This document shows positions 51,661-61,480 of a stretch of 64,000 nucleotides of DNA, piece after piece. The notes below the pieces were generated by a model, which worked only from the letters and a program-made list of their open reading frames with translations, was not told the DNA's origin and ran no database searches. Both the position numbers and the translations under genes were made by a program. The stretch comes from Acidobacteriota bacterium. GTDB lineage: Bacteria > Acidobacteriota > Blastocatellia > Pyrinomonadales > Pyrinomonadaceae. The stretch spans positions 62,001 through 126,000 of the forward strand of contig JADKEF010000006.1 in NCBI GenBank assembly GCA_016718135.1, read 5' to 3'. The first letter of the stretch is position 1. Each line of letters starts with the position of its first letter.

Positions 51661-53807
51661 CGGTTTGCCGGCACGTCATACTCCGGCTTCGACGCTCCGA
51701 GCAGCCATTTATCGAACCAGCCGACGATATGCTGCAATCTCTCGATGCGGTGCCAGGGTTGGCCGGAGCGGGAGAGGTCGTGGCCTTCGTTGGGGAAGCG
51801 GACCATTACGGTCGGGACCTTGCGGTATTTTAGGGCACGGAAAAGCTCTTCGCCGCCGGCTGTTGGCGGCGTACGATAGTCGGCTTCGCCGAGGATAAAC
51901 ATCATCGGCGTGTTGATCTTGGCAACGTGAGTGATCGCCGATCGCTGTCTAAAACCTTCGACATCTTCGAACGGAGCTCCCTTGAACCAGCTTGGCTGAA
52001 ACTGCGCGAAATCAGCCGTGTACCACCAGTTTGCCCAGTCCGAGATGTCGCGTTGCGAGACGGCTGCCTTAAAGCGGTCGGTCATATGGACGGCGTGATT
52101 GGTCAACACACCACCGCCACTGCCGCCGGTGATGCCAAGCTTTTTCTCATCGATGTAGCCGCGTTTGATGACCTCATCGACAGCGAGCATCAGATCTTTG
52201 TGGTCATCGCCGGGATAGGCGTGTTGGATGATGTTGCCAAAATCTTGGCCGTAACTCGTTGAGCCGCGTGGATTTGGGTAAACAACGACGTAGCCCTTCG
52301 CCGCCATCCATTGGAATTCGTGATCAAAAACATAGCCGTATGCCGCGTGCGGGCCGCCGTGAATATTCAAGATCAACGGGTATTTCTTATTCGGATCGAA
52401 GTCAGCCGGCTTCTGCACCCAGGTCTGCACCTTCTTGCCGTCAAAGCTCGTGTACCAGACATCGTCCGGCTCGGTGAGGTTGAGTTTTGAGAACAACGCG
52501 TCATTGACCTTGGTCAACTGCTTCGATGAACCACTCGAGCGGTCGAGCACATAAAGATCGGTGATGACTGTCGGCGTAGATCTGGTGTAGACGATCTTGC
52601 TCGCGTCACGCGTGGGCTGGTAAGCGAGAATTGCCTGATCGCCTTTCGTCACCTCGCTCATCTTGCCGGTCGTGGCATCGAACATTCCCAGATTTGCCCT
52701 TCCCTCTTTTGCGTATCGGATGATGATCGACTTACCATCCGCAGTCCAGATCACGCCGCCGCCGCCACCGGCTCTGGGCGGGGCGTTGTCACCGCCAACT
52801 CCGCCGCCGATGTCGAAATCAAAACCTGTCGTGAGATTCTTGGGCTGAGCATTCTGAGCTACGTCCATCACCCACAGATCAGGCTGCGTGTACGAGAGCA
52901 CGGGCTTTTGCGACGCTGACGCGCCGAAGGCGAACTTCTTCCCGTCCGGACTCAGGCTCAATCCACCGACACCCATATTTACTTTGGTCAACAGCGTCGG
53001 CGTTCCGCCGGCAGATGGGACTGAGTAGATCTCGGTGGTCGGAATGTCGTTGTAATAAGGTTCAAAGGTGCGGTTTGTCGTGTAGTAGATCTGAGCGCCG
53101 TCACGTGACCAAACGAACCCACCCTCGCTGTAAGCTCCGCTCGTCAATTGCTTGGGCTGCGGCTTTTCCTCGGGACTTTTCGGCGCCGAGATGACCCAGA
53201 GGTGATTCGGGTGATTGTTGTCGATGTAGCCGCCGCCGTCCGACCGGTAAACTGCACGAGTGATCACTCGAACGTCAGTTTCGCGACCATCGGCTGGTGG
53301 CGGTGCGGGACGACCACCGCGTGCTAATTCTTCGGGAGTGGCACTGTTGCCAAAGGCGATCCACTTCCCGTCCGGCGACCAGATCGGCCCGCCCGCTCCG
53401 CGTGGCAGACTCGTAAACGCCCACGAATCGCCGCCCGCCATCGATAGCATGAACAACTGCGGAGCCGCCCCCGCACCCGGAGCCTCGGGCGAACGTACAA
53501 ACGCCAGAAACTTCCCGTCCGGCGACCAACGCGGAGTCGAATCACGCGTCCCGCTCGTCATCCGTCGCGGCTCTTCGCCTCCGCCCGTCGAGACCACCCA
53601 GATCGACGTGTCGTAGTTGGTCTTCGCAGCATTCACGGTGATCTTCACAAAAGCGACGGTCGAGCCGTCAGGCGAAACCTGCGGATCGCCTACCCATGCG
53701 AAATCAAGGAGATCTTTCTCAGTAATAGCCCGTTTCTGAGCAATGGCGGAAACGCCAAGGGCGAGGACAAAAATAACCACGGACAAGCGGACAACGGTTT
53801 TGCGCAT
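51657..53807 (-). CDS. S9-family prolyl-oligopeptidase-like peptidase
   Basis: 716 residues. A signal peptide (VVIFVLALGVSAIAQ) precedes a seven-bladed beta-propeller built of PD40/WD40-like repeats (WSPDGKFLAFV, LSPDGKKFAFG, then WTADGKSIIIRY). The C-terminal alpha/beta hydrolase holds nucleophile Ser in GGSGGGVLTNH, Asp in ILGEADYRTPP and His in NEGHDLSRSG. Such exported enzymes cleave short peptides. It is convergent with the amidohydrolase, overlapping its end by four bases. Confidence 0.9.
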   Translation of the reverse strand: MRKTVVRLSVVIFVLALGVSAIAQKRAITEKDLLDFAWVGDPQVSPDGSTVAFVKITVNAAKTNYDTSIWVVSTGGGEEPRRMTSGTRDSTPRWSPDGKFLAFVRSPEAPGAGAAPQLFMLSMAGGDSWAFTSLPRGAGGPIWSPDGKWIAFGNSATPEELARGGRPAPPPADGRETDVRVITRAVYRSDGGGYIDNNHPNHLWVISAPKSPEEKPQPKQLTSGAYSEGGFVWSRDGAQIYYTTNRTFEPYYNDIPTTEIYSVPSAGGTPTLLTKVNMGVGGLSLSPDGKKFAFGASASQKPVLSYTQPDLWVMDVAQNAQPKNLTTGFDFDIGGGVGGDNAPPRAGGGGGVIWTADGKSIIIRYAKEGRANLGMFDATTGKMSEVTKGDQAILAYQPTRDASKIVYTRSTPTVITDLYVLDRSSGSSKQLTKVNDALFSKLNLTEPDDVWYTSFDGKKVQTWVQKPADFDPNKKYPLILNIHGGPHAAYGYVFDHEFQWMAAKGYVVVYPNPRGSTSYGQDFGNIIQHAYPGDDHKDLMLAVDEVIKRGYIDEKKLGITGGSGGGVLTNHAVHMTDRFKAAVSQRDISDWANWWYTADFAQFQPSWFKGAPFEDVEGFRQRSAITHVAKINTPMMFILGEADYRTPPTAGGEELFRALKYRKVPTVMVRFPNEGHDLSRSGQPWHRIERLQHIVGWFDKWLLGASKPEYDVPANR

Positions 53808-53895
53808 GTAGTCTCCTATTCGAACTTTTTTTGTGTCCCAAGATTATCAGCAATCCGATGAGTTTCACAAGGCGGATCTTTTCACCAACGCGCAT

Positions 53896-53931
53896 AAAAA
53901 GCGTCCGCCGCAGATCCTCCGCGACGGACGC
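53896..53931 (-). terminator. Rho-independent terminator after the sugar dehydrogenase gene
   Basis: On the minus strand GCGTCCGTCGC pairs with GCGGCGGACGC (one wobble), followed by five T. It lies 23 bases after the end of the sugar dehydrogenase gene. Confidence 0.75.
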
Positions 53932-53953
53932 CTTTGAAACGGTTGCAACGGGA

Positions 53954-55360
53954 TCAGAGCCTGACGATCTTGGCCTTACTGTTCCCGCGGATCTCCGGCG
54001 ATAGCGCATTTCGGGTATCGACTATCAGCGAAGCGAGGTCGCAGACGCGGGCGTAGTCGATCGGGGAGTGCTCGGTGCAGATTATTACGCAGTCGGCGTT
54101 GCGGATGAGTTCGTCTGTAAGTCCCTGATTATAAAGCGGATCGCCGGCTCCGATGGTGTAGGCGTGGTCAAATGTGACCTCTTCGACGAACGGATCGTGG
54201 TAATAGACATCGGCTCCGTCGGCACGTAGGAGATCGATGATCGAGAGAGCGGGCGACTCGCGCATGTCGTCGATGTCTTTTTTGTACGCGACGCCGAGGA
54301 TCAAGATCTTTGAGCCGTTAACTGCTTTGCGTGCTTCGTTTAGAGCGGTCGTAGCGAGTTCGACGACGTAGTTTGGCATCGTCGAATTGACCTGTTCTGC
54401 CAAGCTAATGAATTGCGAATCAAATCCGTGCTGACGTGCTTTCCACGACAGATAATGCGGATCGAGCGGGATGCAATGGCCGCCGATCCCGGGGCCGGGA
54501 TAAAACGGCATAAAGCCGAAAGGCTTGGTCGCCGCAGCACGAACTACTTCCCATGTGTCGATGCCGAGAGCATTACAGAGCTTTGCCATCTCGTTCGCCA
54601 TGCCGATGTTTATTGCTCGAAACGTGTTTTCCCAGAGCTTCGCCGCCTCGGCAACTCGTGCCGACGAGACCTGATGCACATCATTGACGATCTGGCCGTA
54701 AAGAAATGCCGCGACCTCGGTCGAATCGTTGCTGCAGCCGCCGACGACCTTCGGGATGTTGTGCGTTTGATACTGCGGATTACCGGGATCGACGCGTTCC
54801 GGCGAGAAAGCGAGCAGGAAATCTTCGTCGAGCGAAAATCCTTTCTCCTCAAACATCGGCTGCAAAACTTCGTCTGTCGTTCCCGGATAAGTTGTTGATT
54901 CCAGGATAATTAGCTGGCTCCGACGCATGTAATTCTGGATCTCGCCACCGGCGGTCAGAATGTACGACATGTCCGGATCTTTCGTTTTTCGAAGCGGCGT
55001 CGGGACGCAGATGATGATCACATCACAATCGGCGAGCTTGCTAAAGTCGGTCGTCGCGACGAGTTTGTTGTCCGCAACGCACTTTGCAACGTTTTCGCTC
55101 GTCACATCGACGATGTACGAACGGCCTGCATTTATCTCGCTCGTCTTGGTCTCATCGACCTCAAAACCTACGGATTCATAGCCTTTCAGGCTAAATTCTA
55201 CGATCAGCGGCAGGCCGACATAGCCGAGTCCGATCACGCCAATTCGCGCCGTGCGATCGGCGATCTTTTGTTTCAATTCGTCTATGACCATTGTTTCAGT
55301 GGCTGGGAAATGTTCTGTCTCAGATGGTGTGAAATCTTGAAGTTCAAGTTCTTCTCTCAT
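53954..55360 (-). CDS. UDP-N-acetylglucosamine 6-dehydrogenase-type nucleotide-sugar dehydrogenase
   Basis: 468 residues. An N-terminal extension of about 35 residues is followed by the NAD-binding Rossmann fold IGVIGLGYVGLPLIVEFSLKG. The VPTPL and ESTTYPGTTDEV segments and catalytic Cys in GPGIGGHCIPLDPHYLSW are those of the UDP-sugar dehydrogenase family of the WbpA/TviB branch. It oxidises a UDP-HexNAc to the uronic acid for capsule or O-antigen synthesis. No other polysaccharide genes adjoin it, so the pathway is not defined here. Confidence 0.87.
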   Translation of the reverse strand: MREELELQDFTPSETEHFPATETMVIDELKQKIADRTARIGVIGLGYVGLPLIVEFSLKGYESVGFEVDETKTSEINAGRSYIVDVTSENVAKCVADNKLVATTDFSKLADCDVIIICVPTPLRKTKDPDMSYILTAGGEIQNYMRRSQLIILESTTYPGTTDEVLQPMFEEKGFSLDEDFLLAFSPERVDPGNPQYQTHNIPKVVGGCSNDSTEVAAFLYGQIVNDVHQVSSARVAEAAKLWENTFRAINIGMANEMAKLCNALGIDTWEVVRAAATKPFGFMPFYPGPGIGGHCIPLDPHYLSWKARQHGFDSQFISLAEQVNSTMPNYVVELATTALNEARKAVNGSKILILGVAYKKDIDDMRESPALSIIDLLRADGADVYYHDPFVEEVTFDHAYTIGAGDPLYNQGLTDELIRNADCVIICTEHSPIDYARVCDLASLIVDTRNALSPEIRGNSKAKIVRL

Positions 55361-55488
55361 AATTAAGCTATTTTATAGACTGCTGATAGTCAAGAAACTA
55401 AAGCTGAAGTAGTAAATCTGCGGCTGGCGCGATTAGACTTACCTCATCTGAGGTATAATGCTAATAGCCGTTCGGTTCCTTAACTTTT

Positions 55489-56715
55489 ATGAGCATTGAG
55501 GTTGTTTCAACCAATCCCGTGGTAAAAGCCGTGGTCGAGGGTAGCGCTCCGCGCTCCGCCCAACTCGCAGCTTCGCGGGGACTGTTGCCGCTGCCTCAGG
55601 CGGATCTGCTCGAGCTCCTCGTTGCTCTCAACTCTAGTCAGGATGGTGAAATAAAGCAGAATGCAGCAGAGACCCTGAGATCGCAGCAGGCGGCTGATAT
55701 TGAGTCGACTGTTCGCTCAACGGAAGCGGCCCCGAGTGTCCTGCAGTATTTCGCGACGCAGCTGGACCTCCCTGTGACTGTTCACGAGGCGGTGCTGACC
55801 AACCCGAGCACGCCGGCACCGGCGATCACGTCGTTCGCGGCTCGCACACAAAATGGCTCTTTACTTGAGCTGATCTCATTCAACCAACAGCTTCTCATTC
55901 AAAATCCGGCGATCATTGACGCGATCATAGGGAACGCGAGTCGGACACCTGAAGCCGAACGCCGTGCATCGGAAATTAAGCGTGAGTTCTTTGAAAAAGA
56001 ACGTGGTGCCCAGCAGATCGCAAACGAGCTTCGGGCCCGTGGCAACGAGGCGGCGGCGGAATTTTTAGAATCGGCAGAATTTACCGAAGACATGGAATCT
56101 TCGGGAATGAGCCTGGACGATGCTCTTTTCATCGCCCAGCATATCGAGGTGCCGGATCGTGAAACGGACGATTCGTGGCTTTCGCTCGAATATATCGAGG
56201 AGATCTACGAAGAGACCGAAGAGCAGCGAAAGGCAGCGTTGAACAAGATCATCGGAGAGCTTCAGAATGATGAGGAAGAGGTCGATGGTGAACGGCTGTC
56301 GATGATCAACCGGATCATGAAGATGGGGGTCAAAGATCGCGTCAAGCTCGGCTCCAAAGGCGACCGCGAGGCACGCAATATTCTCATCCGCGACCCGAAT
56401 CGCCTCGTATCGTCAGCGGTGGTAAACAATCCACGGATCACCGAGCAAGAGGTCGAGGTGATCGCCTCGATGCGTTCTATCTCTGAGGACATCCTTCGTC
56501 AGATCGCGTCAAACCGACAGTGGGCTCGCAGCTACACGATCATGCACCAACTGGCCAAGAATCCACGAACGCCGCTCGCCAACACGATGACCATCATGAC
56601 GAGGCTCCAGCTGCGAGATCTCGTTGCATTGACAAAGAACCGCAACGTTCCCGAAGCCGTACGACGCCAGGCTCAGCGACTACATTCCGCACGTTCGGGT
56701 GGCGGTCGCGGCTAG
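55489..56715 (+). CDS. ARM/HEAT-like helical repeat protein of unknown function
   Basis: 408 residues, no signal peptide. It is almost entirely helical and acidic in the centre (EYIEEIYEETEEQRKAALNK). Two recurring elements, NPSTPAPAITSFA / NPRITEQEVEVIA and NPRTPLANTMTIM, have the Asn-Pro-x-Thr start of DUF2336-type alpha repeats. This suggests a protein-interaction scaffold. The C-terminus is basic (ARSGGGRG). It is convergent with the next gene, overlapping four bases. I cannot name a partner. Confidence 0.72.
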   Translation: MSIEVVSTNPVVKAVVEGSAPRSAQLAASRGLLPLPQADLLELLVALNSSQDGEIKQNAAETLRSQQAADIESTVRSTEAAPSVLQYFATQLDLPVTVHEAVLTNPSTPAPAITSFAARTQNGSLLELISFNQQLLIQNPAIIDAIIGNASRTPEAERRASEIKREFFEKERGAQQIANELRARGNEAAAEFLESAEFTEDMESSGMSLDDALFIAQHIEVPDRETDDSWLSLEYIEEIYEETEEQRKAALNKIIGELQNDEEEVDGERLSMINRIMKMGVKDRVKLGSKGDREARNILIRDPNRLVSSAVVNNPRITEQEVEVIASMRSISEDILRQIASNRQWARSYTIMHQLAKNPRTPLANTMTIMTRLQLRDLVALTKNRNVPEAVRRQAQRLHSARSGGGRG

Positions 56716-57245
56716 AGAAACTTGGCGACGCGGCCGGTCTTGATGAAGCTTCCCGCCATATCTGTAAAAGTGTGGCTCGCGGCTCCGAGCCACAGACCGA
56801 CGAAAACCAACAACAAAAAATCATTTCCCAGATTTGCCCGCACAAATTCGCCGATGCCGCGCCAAACATCGGTAAAGTACCCCAGATCGTAATGCGATGA
56901 ACCGTTAAAGCTCGAAACACAGAAGGCGATCAAGTAAACCAGCAGTGTAGACACCCCTAGAAAATAGACCACCCGCAGCAGTGCCCCGAGGATCAATCCG
57001 TGCGAAAATCTCGAGCGATGTTTGAAACACCATCGATACGGTAGCCATAAAAACCCCAAAAAGTACCATCGCGAATACTGGCGAGAAACTGTGTCCAGAT
57101 CGGGCCCGAACATGACTCCGCCAAAAATAAATGCAGCCGCGACTGTTGTGGAAGAAGATACGTTGTGGGTCGCGGCATATGTAGCCGCAAAAGCGGGGAA
57201 GGCTAGTAGGATAGTTATTGCGTCGTGGGTCTTACCGCTTGGCAC
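56712..57245 (-). CDS. DUF2227-like putative metal-binding membrane protein
   Basis: 177 residues. MPSGKTHDAITILLAF begins the family signature; FGPDLDTVSRQY supplies acidic residues, then KHRSRFSHGLILG and AASHTFTDMAG provide the conserved His/Asp set thought to bind metal. Three or four membrane helices. The pattern is also seen in LexA-binding or DUF457-like inner-membrane metal-dependent hydrolases. Function is inferred only from these residues. It overlaps the end of the repeat-protein gene by four bases. Confidence 0.82.
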   Translation of the reverse strand: MPSGKTHDAITILLAFPAFAATYAATHNVSSSTTVAAAFIFGGVMFGPDLDTVSRQYSRWYFLGFLWLPYRWCFKHRSRFSHGLILGALLRVVYFLGVSTLLVYLIAFCVSSFNGSSHYDLGYFTDVWRGIGEFVRANLGNDFLLLVFVGLWLGAASHTFTDMAGSFIKTGRVAKFL

Positions 57246-57313
57246 AGAAACGATTCTACCGTCTTCTAACGAGTTTTGCGTATTGTGCTAGAATCTTCGT
57301 TTTGTCAGCACCG

Positions 57314-58183
57314 ATGAGCTCGATCGCAGAAAAACTCAATACAACGTTGGCGATGATCAAATTTGAGCATACGCTCTTTGCGTTGCCATTCGCCTTTCTC
57401 GGGGCGATCCTCGCCGCGAACGGAATTCCGACGTGGTGGCAGATAGTCTGGATAACCGTCGCAATGGTCGGAGCCCGCTCGGCTGCGATGACCTTCAATC
57501 GAATCGTCGATCGCGACATCGATGCAAAAAACCCTCGTACAGCAAATCGAGAAATACCAAGCGGCAAGCTCTCTGTAGGATTTGCCTGGGCTTTCCTTTA
57601 CGTCTCGATAGGTCTTTTCCTGCTCGCGTCCTATTCGCTCAATTGGCTAACTTTTGCACTGTCACCGGTAGCTTTGATCTGCGTGCTCGGATACTCGTAT
57701 GCCAAGCGGTTTACGGCATTCGCCCATCTGATCCTTGGCCTCGCATTAGCTATATCGCCGTCTGCTGCCTGGATCGCGGTTCGCGGTACGCTCTATGACG
57801 AAGTGCCGATCTTACTTTCGGTACTCGTGCTGATGTGGACGGCGGGGTTTGACGTGCTGTACGCGTGTCAGGATTTTGAGTTCGACCGCAAAGCGGGACT
57901 TCGCTCGATACCAGCGAAATTCGGGATCAAGAATTCGTTGAAAATAGCGAGGTTGTTCCACGCTCAGGCATTCGTCGTGCTTGTTATTCTTTACTTCGTC
58001 ACGGGCCTGGGCTGGCCCGCGTTGGTTGGTGTGATCGCCGTCGGGGCATTGATGATCTATCAGCACTCGCTCGTTAGGGCGAACGATCTCTCGCGAATGA
58101 ATGCCGCCTTCTTCACAACTAACGCTTTTGTGAGCGTGATACTGCTGATCACCTTCGGCGGGAGTGTCTTTCTACAACGATGA
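57314..58183 (+). CDS. UbiA-family prenyltransferase, MqnP-like
   Basis: 289 residues with eight or nine membrane helices. The first Asp-rich motif is NRIVDRDIDAKNPRTANR and the second DVLYACQDFEFDRKAGL, both Mg-prenyl-diphosphate binding sites of the UbiA superfamily. The sequence style (MIKFEHTLFALPFAFLGA start, FAHLILGLALAISP) matches the menaquinone/ubiquinone 4-hydroxybenzoate-type branch that includes MqnP of the futalosine pathway. The start at ATG 57314 is preferred over a longer open frame. It overlaps the Crp/Fnr gene by four bases (ATGA). Confidence 0.85.
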   Translation: MSSIAEKLNTTLAMIKFEHTLFALPFAFLGAILAANGIPTWWQIVWITVAMVGARSAAMTFNRIVDRDIDAKNPRTANREIPSGKLSVGFAWAFLYVSIGLFLLASYSLNWLTFALSPVALICVLGYSYAKRFTAFAHLILGLALAISPSAAWIAVRGTLYDEVPILLSVLVLMWTAGFDVLYACQDFEFDRKAGLRSIPAKFGIKNSLKIARLFHAQAFVVLVILYFVTGLGWPALVGVIAVGALMIYQHSLVRANDLSRMNAAFFTTNAFVSVILLITFGGSVFLQR

Positions 58184-58827
58184 AACCGTTGCTTGAGAAT
58201 ATTGGGATCGAACTTACGCAGCGCCTATTCACTCTGGGCCGTCGTCGAGTGTTCGATCCGGGAAGAATCGTCTTCGAACGGGGTGAGAATCCCGATTTTC
58301 TCCCGATCATCATTTCAGGTTCGGTAAAGATGATCCGAATGCCGGAGCCCGGCAAAGAGGTCATTATCGGGACCTTTCACGCTGGCGAGATGTTCGCAGT
58401 GCCGCCCGTCTTTGACGGCGAGTCATATCCATCAACCGCGATCGCGACCGAGCGGACGGAATTGCTGCAGATCGGACGAGACGACTTTCTATCCCTCATC
58501 CGTGAGTCTTCCGAATTTGCGTTCGAGGTGATCAGCTGGACATGCGAGATGCTGAGAGAGAAAACCTCAATGATCCGTACGCTTTCGACCGCTTCGCCCG
58601 AGCACCGAGTCGGCCGAGTGTTGCTAAAGCTCTTTGCCGAATCCGCTGAGGATGGTCCGGTACGTATTCCTGTCCGGCGCCAGGACATTGCCGAAATGGC
58701 TAGCCTCACGACCGAGACAACCATTCGCGTTATTCGGCGGTTCGCCGATCAGGGCTTGGTGCGGATCGAACATGGAAAGATCTTCATCGACTCTATCGCT
58801 CCGCTCCAGAAGCTTCTTCGGAACTAG
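58180..58827 (+). CDS. Crp/Fnr-family transcriptional regulator (DNR-like)
   Basis: 215 residues. A cNMP-type beta-barrel (residues 20-125, with VFERGENPDFLPIIISGSVKM) is followed by a long dimer helix and a C-terminal HTH (VRRQDIAEMASLTTETTIRVIRRFADQGL). There is no Cys cluster, so it is not an oxygen-sensing FNR. Haem-dependent DNR/NnrR-like regulators lack such cysteines and control NO reductase genes, and the quinol NO reductase is the next transcription unit. The C-terminus convergently overlaps the haemoglobin gene by 35 bases. Confidence 0.87.
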   Translation: MKPLLENIGIELTQRLFTLGRRRVFDPGRIVFERGENPDFLPIIISGSVKMIRMPEPGKEVIIGTFHAGEMFAVPPVFDGESYPSTAIATERTELLQIGRDDFLSLIRESSEFAFEVISWTCEMLREKTSMIRTLSTASPEHRVGRVLLKLFAESAEDGPVRIPVRRQDIAEMASLTTETTIRVIRRFADQGLVRIEHGKIFIDSIAPLQKLLRN

Positions 58828-59206
58828 CGATCAACCCCAAGTTCTCCTGAAATCGATTAGCGATAGCATGTGCCCGCATCTTGATGAACTCCGCTCGCGG
58901 CCCCGCAAATTCCTCATCAACACAACCAACGAACAGCTCAAGCCAACGAGAAAAATGCACCGGCTTGAACGCCGACTTGAGATGCAGCTGGCGATGAACC
59001 TCCATCGGATTCCGTCCGCGTGCCGCGTAATCGCCGGTGCGAAACAACATCGTCTCCCAAAAATCACCGATGATCGGCAGGTGATGTTCGAGATCAAGTT
59101 TTGCGACGTCGGAGAAGATGTATCCGATCACGTCGTCCGCGAGTGCCCGTTCATAGAACACTCGCATGAGAAGATCGATATCGATCCTTGTTTCAATATC
59201 GCTCAT
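58793..59206 (-). CDS. Group III truncated haemoglobin-like protein
   Basis: 137 residues. The pattern IDLLMRVFYERALADDVIGYIF, a FWETMLFRTGDY segment and VHRQLHLKSAFKPVHFSRWLELFV (with the proximal His region) fits group III truncated globins (YjbI-unrelated, Campylobacter Ctb-like), which bind NO or O2. Directly downstream of the quinol NO reductase on the same strand (two-base gap), so it belongs to that operon. Its 3' end overlaps the convergent Crp/Fnr gene. Confidence 0.85.
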   Translation of the reverse strand: MSDIETRIDIDLLMRVFYERALADDVIGYIFSDVAKLDLEHHLPIIGDFWETMLFRTGDYAARGRNPMEVHRQLHLKSAFKPVHFSRWLELFVGCVDEEFAGPRAEFIKMRAHAIANRFQENLGLIASSEEASGAER

Positions 59207-59208
59207 AT

Positions 59209-61452
59209 CTAAGCCAGATCAGCCGGGCTTTCGGCGACATTCTGCCCTTTCGTGAGCATTAGTTTCAATGCAAACCAGACAAAAGCTATCGCACCGATGG
59301 CAAAGATCGTATCGCCAAAAAGACGCATCCAGCGGAGATTTTGCATCAGGGCCGTCTGCATGAACTCAGGGCTTCGGGCCGACCAATAACCGTATGCGAC
59401 CGATTGGTAGGTTTGCAGCAGGCCGATAGGCAACAGGCTAAGCAGCATCTCGCAAAGCATCCCTATATTTATCGCCCAGAACGCGAAACCAAGGAGTTTC
59501 GTATTCCATTCCCTTTCAGGCTGCATCGCTCGCATACAGAATAACAGCAGGCCAAGGCCGAGGGTGCCGTAAACGCCATACAATGCTCCGTGTGCGTGAA
59601 CCGCCGTCGTGTTGAGCCCCTGCATGTAATAGAGAGCGATCGGCGGATTGATCATGAATCCGAATATGCCGGCACCAACCAGGTTCCAAAAGGCCACCGC
59701 GACAAAGAAATACACGACCCATTTATACTGTGCAAGCCATGGCCGCACTTTCGAATGACGTATATTCTCAAAGGCTTCGTAGCCCACAAATACTAACGGT
59801 ACTATCTCAAGTGCGCTAAACACCGATCCAAATGCCAATGCGATCGTCGGCGTGCCGGCAAAATATAAATGATGCAGCGTTCCAATGATTCCGCCGCTCA
59901 AATAGATCGCCCCCGAAAGCAGCGATGCCTGTGCGGCATGCTCGGCCTTGATGACCTTCAGCCGAGCGAAGAGGAACGCGATAACCACCGTTGCAAACAC
60001 CTCGAAGAATCCTTCGACCCAAAGGTGAACAACCCACCAACGCCAATATTCGACCACCGTCAGATGCGAACGCATACCCCAAAACAATCCGGGAGCATAA
60101 AACAGGGCGATACCCGCGGTCGTCGCCATAAACAGGGTGATAAGCGATTTGTTCGCTCCCTCTCGCCTTAGTGCGGGTATGGCTGCCCGGCCGATCAGGA
60201 ACAGCCACAATAGCAGACCGACAAAAAGTGCCGCCTGCCAGACGCGGCCAAGGTCGACGTACTCGTAACCCTGATGCCCGAACCAGAACCACAAATCGCC
60301 GTTGCCGAGCTTGTGCATCACGCTCATCCATTGCCCGCCCATCGAACCGAGTACGACGATCAGCAGCGCTCCGAATAAAACATCGACGCCGAGCTTTTGG
60401 AATTTGGGTTCCTTACCACAGATATAGGGAGCGATGAACAAGCCAGCAGCCAGCCATGCCGTAGCGATCCAAAAAATTCCAAGCTGCGTGTGCCAGGTTC
60501 GCGAAACCACATATGGCAGATAGTCGGCCAGTGGAATGCCGTAAAATCCGCCGCCTTCGACACCGTAGTGCGCCGTTATTATCCCCATAACGATCTGTAG
60601 CAGGAATAGAAGCGAAACAACAATAAAATACTTGACAGTCGCTTTCTGCGACGCCGTCAGTGTCTCGCCTATCAGCGGATCAGAATCCGGCGTGTCGCTG
60701 TCTTCAGCCTCTTTTCGCCAACCGGCATAGAACCATACCATCGCACCGATGCTCGCGATCAGCATGATCACGCTAACGCCGGTCCAGACGATCGCTGAAC
60801 TCGTAGGTACATTGTTGACCAATGGTTCCGACGGAAAGTTACTCGTATAAGAGATATTATTATCCGGTCGATTTGCCGCTGACGCCCATGCTGTCCAGAA
60901 GAAGAAGGACGTGAGTGACCGTAGCTTTGCGGGATCGGCTTGAGCACCGCGTTGGATCGCGTAGTCCTTGTTACCGTTCGCAAAAACATCCGTGTAGTGT
61001 TTGAGATTATCCTCAAAAGCCAATGCCCTCAAGGGATCGATAGTGATACGCCCGGTCGCCTCGTCGTACGTATTTTTACGCATCAGATCCTGCAGCCGCT
61101 GCCTCAGCGACGCCTGTTGCTCGCTCGATAACGCGTCATAACCTCGCCCAAATTCGGCGTTGGACCATGAGTTCAGGATAAAAACACACTCGCGGTGCAG
61201 ATAATCAGCTGTCCAGTCCGGAGCAACATACGAGCCGTGCCCCCAGATCGAGCCGACTTGCATCCCGCCCATCGCCTGCCAGACATTCTGGCCATCGGAG
61301 ACTTGCTCGGCGGCGATCACCACGCTCCCGTTGGTCGTTACGACCTCTTTCGGGATCGGTGGAGCCTGTCGAAAGATCTCCGTTCCAACCCATCCCAAAA
61401 TTGCAAAGGACAAAACAAAAACCGCGCCAAATATGATCCAAAGTCTTTTCAT
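59209..61452 (-). CDS. norZ: Quinol-dependent nitric oxide reductase (qNOR)
   Basis: 747 residues. One N-terminal helix and a large periplasmic insertion (IWGHGSYVAPDWTADYLHRE) fused to a 12- to 13-helix NorB core give the qNOR architecture. The core shows the His ligands in VSRTWHTQLGIFW, WRWWVVHLWVEGFFE and GTLHHLYFAG and a late TAVHAHGALYGVYG segment. It reduces two NO to N2O using menaquinol. It sits in a minus-strand operon of cupin, qNOR and globin, an NO-detoxification unit. A Crp/Fnr regulator converges downstream. Confidence 0.93.
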   Translation of the reverse strand: MKRLWIIFGAVFVLSFAILGWVGTEIFRQAPPIPKEVVTTNGSVVIAAEQVSDGQNVWQAMGGMQVGSIWGHGSYVAPDWTADYLHRECVFILNSWSNAEFGRGYDALSSEQQASLRQRLQDLMRKNTYDEATGRITIDPLRALAFEDNLKHYTDVFANGNKDYAIQRGAQADPAKLRSLTSFFFWTAWASAANRPDNNISYTSNFPSEPLVNNVPTSSAIVWTGVSVIMLIASIGAMVWFYAGWRKEAEDSDTPDSDPLIGETLTASQKATVKYFIVVSLLFLLQIVMGIITAHYGVEGGGFYGIPLADYLPYVVSRTWHTQLGIFWIATAWLAAGLFIAPYICGKEPKFQKLGVDVLFGALLIVVLGSMGGQWMSVMHKLGNGDLWFWFGHQGYEYVDLGRVWQAALFVGLLLWLFLIGRAAIPALRREGANKSLITLFMATTAGIALFYAPGLFWGMRSHLTVVEYWRWWVVHLWVEGFFEVFATVVIAFLFARLKVIKAEHAAQASLLSGAIYLSGGIIGTLHHLYFAGTPTIALAFGSVFSALEIVPLVFVGYEAFENIRHSKVRPWLAQYKWVVYFFVAVAFWNLVGAGIFGFMINPPIALYYMQGLNTTAVHAHGALYGVYGTLGLGLLLFCMRAMQPEREWNTKLLGFAFWAINIGMLCEMLLSLLPIGLLQTYQSVAYGYWSARSPEFMQTALMQNLRWMRLFGDTIFAIGAIAFVWFALKLMLTKGQNVAESPADLA

Positions 61453-61480
61453 CTCACCATCCTCCTACGACAGAGCTAAG

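Noticed and set aside
58180..58827. Calling the Crp/Fnr protein FNR
   Set aside because: The N-terminal and central Cys residues needed for a 4Fe-4S cluster are absent, so an oxygen-sensing FNR is not supported.
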